Part shown: piece by piece, positions 58,225-64,000 of the stretch
How positions within the stretch are numbered: position 1 is the first letter of the stretch
Layout: every line of letters begins with the position of its first letter
Assembly (NCBI GenBank): GCA_963169915.1
Contig: CAUJEM010000126.1
Span: 1 to 64,000, forward strand
Reading direction: 5' to 3'
From: Myxococcota bacterium
GTDB taxonomy: Bacteria; Myxococcota_A; Polyangia; Polyangiales; Polyangiaceae
Length of the DNA stretch: 64,000 nucleotides
Program-made: the position numbers and the translations under genes
Notes under the pieces: generated by a model
Told to the model about the DNA's origin: nothing
What the model saw: only the letters and a program-made list of their open reading frames with translations
The model's database searches: none

Positions 58225-59606
58225 GGGCGCCGCCGGCGGCCTGGCTCGCGCTGCTGGGGCTCGTCGCGGGCTGCGGCGGTGGCGGCGGCGGCGGCGAAGG
58301 CCCCGTCCCTCCGCCGCGTGGGGCGCCGCCGCCCAGCGGCGTTGCCAGCGCTGCGCCGAGCGCGCCACCACCGACCGAGACCGAGCGCCTGGTGGAGCGA
58401 GCGCTCGAGCGCGTCGTGGCGCTGCGCGGCCTCTCGGCGCGCGGCCCCGTTCGCGCCAAGACCGTCAGCCGCGCGGAGCTGACGGCGCACGTCAGGGGGA
58501 GCTTGTACGAGGGCGTGCCGCGCGCCGCCGTCGAGGGCAACCGCGACGCGCTCGTGGCGCTCGGGCTCGCGCCGCCCGGCTTCGACCTCGAGGCGAGCCT
58601 GCTCACGCTGATGGACTCGGAGCTGGCGGGCCTCTACGAGCCCAAGGACGGCACCATGCTCCTGGCGGCGGATCTGGGCCCGCTCGAGGCGCAAGCCACG
58701 CTCTCGCACGAGCTGGTGCACGCCCTCCAAGATCAACACTACGATCTGTCCACCCTGTTTCGCTTCGTCCCCGACGGCGGGGACGTGCAGACGGCGGCGC
58801 ACGCCCTCGCTGAAGGGGACGCCACCAGCGCCATGCTGGACGAGATGGTGGCGCCGCTCGGCCGCACCGCCCTCGACCTGCCGGAGGAGCAGCTCGAGCG
58901 ACAGCTCCGCGCGGGGATGGAGCAGAGCCGCCAGCGCCACGCGGTCCCGCGCGTCCTCGAGCGCAGCGTCTTGGCGCCCTACCTCGACGGCACGCGCTTC
59001 GTGCAGGCGCTCCGGCGCCGCGGCGGCTGGCCCGCGGTGGACGCCGCGTGGCGCGCCCGTCCGCGCAGCACCGAGCAGCTCCTGCACGTGGAGCGCTACC
59101 TCGTCGATGAGCCGCCGCTCGCGGTCCCAGCGCCCTCGCCGCCCCCGGGCTCCTCGCTGGAGCGCACCTACTCGGACGTGATGGGCGAGCAGGGGCTACG
59201 GCTCGTGTTCGAGGAGTGGATGAGCCCTGAGGACGCCGCGCAGGCCGCCCAGGGCTGGGGGGGGGACAAGCTCGGCGTCTTTGGACACGCCGAAGCGCGC
59301 GCGCTCGCCTGGCTGCTCGTGGCGGACACCGAGGCGGCCGCGCAGGCCCACCAGGGCGGCTTCTTGCGCGGGCTGGGCGAGGACGGGACGGCGCGGAGCG
59401 GTCGGGCTGCCGGCAAGGCGGCGGCTCAGTCGGACGCCTGCAGGCCCCGTCCGACGGGGCCTCTCGCGGTGGTGCGCCGGGGGCGCGCCCTGGCGGTGGT
59501 GTCAGGCCCCTACCTGGAGCAGGGGGCCACGGTGAGCTCACCGGCGACGTGCGAGGCCGCGCTGGGGTGGGCGCGAGGGCTCCTCCGGGACCTGCCAAGC
59601 TATTGA
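58221..59606 (+). CDS. Zinc metallopeptidase-like lipoprotein
   Basis: 461 residues from ATG 58221, overlapping the rpe stop by 4 bases. The signal peptide ends in lipobox VAGC (Cys19), then Gly/Pro/Ala-rich linker. The zinc motif HELVH is in ATLSHELVHALQDQHYDL (about residue 170), with a supporting downstream acidic residue in ALAEGDATSAMLDEM that could be the third ligand. The surrounding LLTLMDSELAGLYEPKDGTMLLAA fits a gluzincin/DUF-type peptidase scaffold. The C-terminal half (RTYSDVMGEQGLRLVFEEWMSP, LGVFGHAEARALAWLLV) is unrecognised. A surface protease or peptidoglycan-related role is inferred. Coupling to rpe has no obvious logic. Confidence 0.75.
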   Translation: MRAPPAAWLALLGLVAGCGGGGGGGEGPVPPPRGAPPPSGVASAAPSAPPPTETERLVERALERVVALRGLSARGPVRAKTVSRAELTAHVRGSLYEGVPRAAVEGNRDALVALGLAPPGFDLEASLLTLMDSELAGLYEPKDGTMLLAADLGPLEAQATLSHELVHALQDQHYDLSTLFRFVPDGGDVQTAAHALAEGDATSAMLDEMVAPLGRTALDLPEEQLERQLRAGMEQSRQRHAVPRVLERSVLAPYLDGTRFVQALRRRGGWPAVDAAWRARPRSTEQLLHVERYLVDEPPLAVPAPSPPPGSSLERTYSDVMGEQGLRLVFEEWMSPEDAAQAAQGWGGDKLGVFGHAEARALAWLLVADTEAAAQAHQGGFLRGLGEDGTARSGRAAGKAAAQSDACRPRPTGPLAVVRRGRALAVVSGPYLEQGATVSSPATCEAALGWARGLLRDLPSY

Positions 59607-59663
59607 TATTACAAGTTTTTGCGTTTGTGCTCCCGGCGCGGAATGGAAGCGCGGCGTCGGTGG

Positions 59664-59680
59664 TTGGCATGAAGACTGCA
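59664..59680 (+). promoter_or_regulatory. Candidate sigma-54 promoter
   Basis: TTGGCATGAAGACTGCA has the GG and GC elements 10 nt apart and matches TTGGCACGN4TTGCW at all but two fixed positions. It lies 87 nt before ATG 59751. An AT-rich patch upstream (59605-59635), unusual for this sequence, could bind IHF or an activator. Confidence 0.45.
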
Positions 59681-59750
59681 TTCAGCAGTGCGGCCCCGAG
59701 GTTCTTGCCAAGAGCTTCGGCGGCTCTCGGTCCCCTCCCCTCAGCCCGCC

Positions 59751-60224
59751 ATGACCCCCGCTCAGCTCCCCAGAAAGGCTCGGCCCATCAAGGCCTCGTG
59801 GCTCGCGCTCGTCGCGGCCACCACCTTGGGCGTGGCCTACTTCGGGAGCATCCCCACGCGCGTCAGCGCGCCCGCGGTGGAGGAGCAGGGGTCAGCTCAT
59901 GGCTTGCGGCTCGTGGTGCAGACCTATGATCGTAGCGCGCTCACGGCAGACGGCTCGCTCCTGCCGCAGGCGAAGGCGCTCACGGCGACCCAGCGGGCCG
60001 TCAAGGCGGAGGAGCTGCGTCAGGGCGTGTCCGTGCAGCTCCACCAGGTCGCGGTGCGGGCCGAGGAGCCCGTCGTGGTGGCCTGGGTGGAGCAGGGCGC
60101 GCCGGATCTGGAGTACGACGCCCTCACGGCGCGGCCAGGGCAAGGGGCGCTCTACGGCGTGACGGACGAGGTCGAGGGCGGCGCGCAGATCGTGCTCGGC
60201 CGCCAGCGGGCGCGCTCCGCCTGA
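59751..60224 (+). CDS. Hypothetical membrane-anchored or secreted protein
   Basis: 157 residues from ATG 59751; an in-frame GTG 63 nt upstream is possible but lies across the predicted transcription start. Lys/Arg-rich N-terminus, then one hydrophobic helix (ASWLALVAATTLGVAYFGSI) that could be a signal anchor. The rest is a small beta-rich domain: HGLRLVVQTYDRSALTADG, VSVQLHQVAVRAEEPVVVAWVEQGAP, ALYGVTDEVEGGAQIVLGR. No known family recognised. It is monocistronic under the possible sigma-54 promoter. Confidence 0.55.
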   Translation: MTPAQLPRKARPIKASWLALVAATTLGVAYFGSIPTRVSAPAVEEQGSAHGLRLVVQTYDRSALTADGSLLPQAKALTATQRAVKAEELRQGVSVQLHQVAVRAEEPVVVAWVEQGAPDLEYDALTARPGQGALYGVTDEVEGGAQIVLGRQRARSA

Positions 60225-60265
60225 GGCCGCCGCTCGCCCAGCGAGTGCCGCGCCCTCGGCTGCGC

Positions 60266-60271
60266 TAAGGT
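60266..60271 (+). promoter_or_regulatory. -10-like TAAGGT 6 nt before the CofH gene
   Basis: TAAGGT, then GCGGCC, then ATG 60278; no Shine-Dalgarno sequence. Confidence 0.4.
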
Positions 60272-60277
60272 GCGGCC

Positions 60278-61576
<1,299 letters not shown>

Positions 61577-61710
61577 AGGAGCGTCGGGCCGCCCCAGCCC
61601 CGCGGGGAGCGCCCGCCGCGCGCTGGGGCGCGCTCATCACCTGCGCAGTGTCCTCGCGGAGACGAATTCGCTCTGCCACGGGCGCTAGTCCGTTTAGCGT
61701 TGCCCGCGGG

Positions 61711-63585
61711 ATGCAACCATCGAAGGAGCTGGACCCTCGGACCATCATCTTGGGGGCGCTGCTCTGCGCGCTCGCCGCCGCCGCTGCGCCGTACGTCACG
61801 CTCAAGCTGGGGCAAGGCGTCGACCTCACGCTGGGCGGGATGTTCCTCGCCGCCTTCGTGCTCGGCAAGCGGCTGCAGGGGCGGCAGCTCGCGATTCAGC
61901 TCAACCTCATCCAATCCATGATCGGGATGGTGTCGGGCATCGCGTTCATGGTCGTCATCCTCGCGGCATTTTACTACATCCACGCGCTCACCGGGCGTGA
62001 CATCGGCTTCGCGCCGTCGGCCTGGCAGATGTTCCTCTGGCTGGTGGTCTCCGCGAACGTCGGCGTGTTCATGGGGATCTTGCCGCGCAGCTCCATCCTC
62101 AAAGACGGCAAGCTGCCCTGGCCCACCGCGCGCGCCACGCTCTCCATCGCCCAGACCCTCACCGATCCCAGCGCCTCCGAGAGCACGCGCGCGCGCCGGG
62201 AGGCGCTCTCGGTCAGCACGGCGGTCGCGGGCTTCCTCACGTTTCTGCGGGACGGCCTCGGCGTCATCACGCCCATGGTGGGCAACGCCTCGCTCAACCT
62301 GGCGCTCGGGATGGAGCTGGCCGCGCTGGGCCTCGGGATGCTGGTGCCGCTCGCCGTCGGGCTCTCCGGCCTGCTCGGGACGTGGCTGGTCGCCACCTTC
62401 GGCGAGCAGGTGGCCCGCTACGCGGCGCTCTCGGGCGTCGCCGAGGCGCAGTTCGGCCGCTGCCTGGAGACGCTGGAGACGGTGGGGGGGCTCTCCGGCG
62501 CGGAGCGCGACACCGCCATGGGCTTCTTGACGCAGTCCTGCGGTCAAGGGGCGGCGTTCGTGAGCGCTCCCTCGCACTTCAAGTACGTGGTGCAGTGGAT
62601 GATGTGGCCCGCCACGGCCATGATGATCGCGGCGGCCGTCACCAGCGTGCTCATCCCCGTGGTGCGCAGCATGCTGACGCGCAGAGCGGAGACCGACGAG
62701 CCCAAGTTCGAGTCGCAGGCCGACGAGACCATCCCGAAGAGCTGGGTCATCGGCGGCCTCGGCGTCAGCCTGGCGCTGCTCACCTGGCTGACGATGAGCT
62801 GGTTTCACATGGAGCTGGCGGAGGTGCTCTTGGCCGTGGCGCTCCAGCCGCTGCTCATCGTCGCGGGGCTGAGGGTGCTCGGGATCACCGGCTCCGGGCC
62901 CGTGTCGCTGATGGCCAACGCCACGCAGTTCTTGTTCGGGCTCATTTGGCCGGCGCAGCTGCGGGCCAACCTCACCGCCGCCTACGTCAGCGCCAACCCG
63001 CAGGCCTCTTCGGAGAACGTGGTGCCGGCGTTCTGGGTGGCCCAGCGCCTCGGCGGGCGCTTTCGCACCTTGGTGCTGGTGCAGCTCATCGTCATCCCCA
63101 TCGGCGCGCTGCTGACGCCCATCGTGTTCAGCGTGCTGCAGCGCACCTACGGCATCGGGCTCAACCCAGGGCAGCTCTCCGCGCCCACGGGCCTGAAGAT
63201 CGCCACCTTGGCGCTCGCCATGGAGCAGGGGCTCGGGGCCTTGCCTTACGGCGCGCTCACCGCCTCCAAGATCGCCGTGGTCCTCGGCGTGGTGTTCGAG
63301 CTGCTGCTCGCGGTGCACAAGAAGGACGGCACCGGCAGCCGCTTCTGGTTCATCCCCATCCCCGCCGCGCTCGGCTTCGCGCTCATCTTGCCGCCCTCGC
63401 TCAACATTGCCATCGCCATCGGGGCGGTCACCGCGGCGGTGTGGCGCAAAATGGCGCCCGGACCGGAGGGGAGCTGTGAGCGCTTCGGCGCGCCCATCGC
63501 CTCGGGGCTCATCGCCGGGGAGGCCATCGTGGGCTCCATCTTGATGCCGGCGCTGGCCATGATCTTCGAGCTGTTCCGGCGTTAG
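61711..63585 (+). CDS. OPT-family oligopeptide transporter
   Basis: 624 residues from ATG 61711, with about 14-16 membrane helices. OPT features are the N-terminal LGALLCALAAAAAPYVTLKLGQGVDLTLGGMFLAAFVLGK, WPTARATLSIAQTL with the conserved Pro-Trp loop (LPWPTA), GNASLNLALGMELAALGLGMLVPL, then VVPAFWVAQRLGG and GIGLNPGQLSAPTGLKIATLALAMEQG, ending with FGAPIASGLIAGEAIVGSILMPALAMIFELF. The family transports small peptides or metal-siderophore complexes by proton coupling. It stands alone. The long minus-strand reading frame opposite it is a GC-bias shadow. Confidence 0.9.
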   Translation: MQPSKELDPRTIILGALLCALAAAAAPYVTLKLGQGVDLTLGGMFLAAFVLGKRLQGRQLAIQLNLIQSMIGMVSGIAFMVVILAAFYYIHALTGRDIGFAPSAWQMFLWLVVSANVGVFMGILPRSSILKDGKLPWPTARATLSIAQTLTDPSASESTRARREALSVSTAVAGFLTFLRDGLGVITPMVGNASLNLALGMELAALGLGMLVPLAVGLSGLLGTWLVATFGEQVARYAALSGVAEAQFGRCLETLETVGGLSGAERDTAMGFLTQSCGQGAAFVSAPSHFKYVVQWMMWPATAMMIAAAVTSVLIPVVRSMLTRRAETDEPKFESQADETIPKSWVIGGLGVSLALLTWLTMSWFHMELAEVLLAVALQPLLIVAGLRVLGITGSGPVSLMANATQFLFGLIWPAQLRANLTAAYVSANPQASSENVVPAFWVAQRLGGRFRTLVLVQLIVIPIGALLTPIVFSVLQRTYGIGLNPGQLSAPTGLKIATLALAMEQGLGALPYGALTASKIAVVLGVVFELLLAVHKKDGTGSRFWFIPIPAALGFALILPPSLNIAIAIGAVTAAVWRKMAPGPEGSCERFGAPIASGLIAGEAIVGSILMPALAMIFELFRR

Positions 63586-63618
63586 CCGGCGCTGGGCGCC
63601 CGCCGCGGCCCAGCGTGC

Positions 63619-63624
63619 TAGTCT
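63619..63624 (+). promoter_or_regulatory. -10-like TAGTCT 6 nt before a GTG start
   Basis: TAGTCT, then GGGCAC, then GTG 63631; no ribosome site. Confidence 0.35.
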
Positions 63625-63630
63625 GGGCAC

Positions 63631-64000
63631 GTGGAGAGCTCGGGGTCACCGCACCTCACGCTGCTGCCGCGGGAGCTCGAGGCACGGCTGACGCCGGAAG
63701 AGCTCGCGGGGCTGGCTCGTCGGCTGCGCTATGCCGAGCGGTGGAGGGGGCGCGCCCCCCCCAACACCATGGAGAACATCCCGGCGGCCTGGTGGCGCAC
63801 GCCCCTCGACGCCGAGGAGGTCGCGCGCTGGTGGCACGCCCTGCTGGAGCGCCGCGGCAGCGCGGGCGCGCCGGAGCTCATCCAGTTCTACGCGCACGTG
63901 CCCTTCTGCCGGACAAAATGCTCATTTTGTCACTGCAGCTCGCTCGTCAGCTCCTCCGCGGCGCAGGTGGAGCGGTACCTCGTGGCCTTCGAGCGAGAGG
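63631..64000 (+). CDS. HemN-type radical SAM protein, partial (runs off the window)
   Basis: The reading frame starts at GTG 63631 and stays open to the last base, so only about 123 residues are visible. After an N-terminal helical region (LTLLPRELEARLTPEELAG, AAWWRTPLDAEEVARWWHALL), the core motif appears as IQFYAHVPFCRTKCSFCHCSS, a CxxxCxxCxC radical SAM signature. That fourth cysteine is the mark of oxygen-independent coproporphyrinogen III oxidase (HemN) rather than HemW. The N-terminal extension is longer than in E. coli HemN. Whether the C-terminal part is present cannot be seen here. Confidence 0.75.
   Translation, partial: MESSGSPHLTLLPRELEARLTPEELAGLARRLRYAERWRGRAPPNTMENIPAAWWRTPLDAEEVARWWHALLERRGSAGAPELIQFYAHVPFCRTKCSFCHCSSLVSSSAAQVERYLVAFERE

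Overview
The window looks like the chromosome of a myxobacterium (Myxococcota, probably the Polyangiales side). It is very GC-rich with third-codon-position GC bias. It carries lineage markers: a DUF2378/TIGR02265 protein (39694-40248), a PilZ protein of the myxobacterial type (56181-57020), an AgmX/TonB-like protein, a PASTA-less Ser/Thr kinase, many glycine-rich lipoproteins, and four very large surface proteins ending in MYXO-CTERM-like sorting signals. No rRNA, tRNA, CRISPR array or complete mobile element was seen. The only mobile-element trace is an IS66-type transposase tail at the left edge.

Layout. 1-4.5 kb: IS66 remnant, two lipoproteins (SUMF1-like; lyase/lectin-like), a GNAT acetyltransferase and a methyltransferase. 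4.6-9.8 kb: a fatty-acid beta-oxidation pair (3-hydroxyacyl-CoA dehydrogenase, thiolase) followed by a membrane phosphodiesterase resembling GPI-ethanolamine-phosphate transferases. 9.7-19.3 kb: TerB-like protein, the first giant FG-GAP/Cys-rich MYXO-CTERM protein, then a two-gene unit encoding a small protein and a tail-fibre-like protein with 16 HxH repeats, then an AgmX-like protein, a mini-asparaginase and a propeller lipoprotein. 19.4-26.6 kb: a putative sigma-54-driven unit with a four-haem lipoprotein, an unusual SDR, DUF924, and a GMC oxidoreductase with its small partner behind a near-perfect palindrome. 27-40 kb: a LeuA-family enzyme, a truncated alcohol dehydrogenase, then three giant paralogues in tandem and a DUF2378 protein. 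40-52 kb: SDR, dihaem lipoprotein, TolC, SPPY-type methyltransferase, flavin reductase, two MlaE permeases, a fused alkyltransferase/AlkA glycosylase, BolA, a Grx/A-type-like fusion, an MBL hydrolase, and a Ser/Thr kinase. 52-64 kb: a degenerate DAHP-synthase homologue, lipoproteins, a GNAT-PilZ-cNMP-symporter operon, rpe coupled to a metallopeptidase lipoprotein, an orphan CofH, an OPT transporter and the start of a HemN-type radical SAM protein.

Themes. The dominant theme is the cell surface: about a dozen lipoproteins, four predicted doubly anchored giant proteins with seven-bladed propellers, and a domesticated spike-like protein. A second theme is Fe-S/redox and repair (Grx, BolA, radical SAM, haem proteins, alkylation repair). 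At sequence level, many first-in-operon genes have a TANNNT box 6-8 nt before the start codon and no Shine-Dalgarno sequence, while operon-internal genes have good ribosome binding sites. This suggests widespread leaderless transcripts. All functional calls rest on motif recognition by eye; no database search was run.
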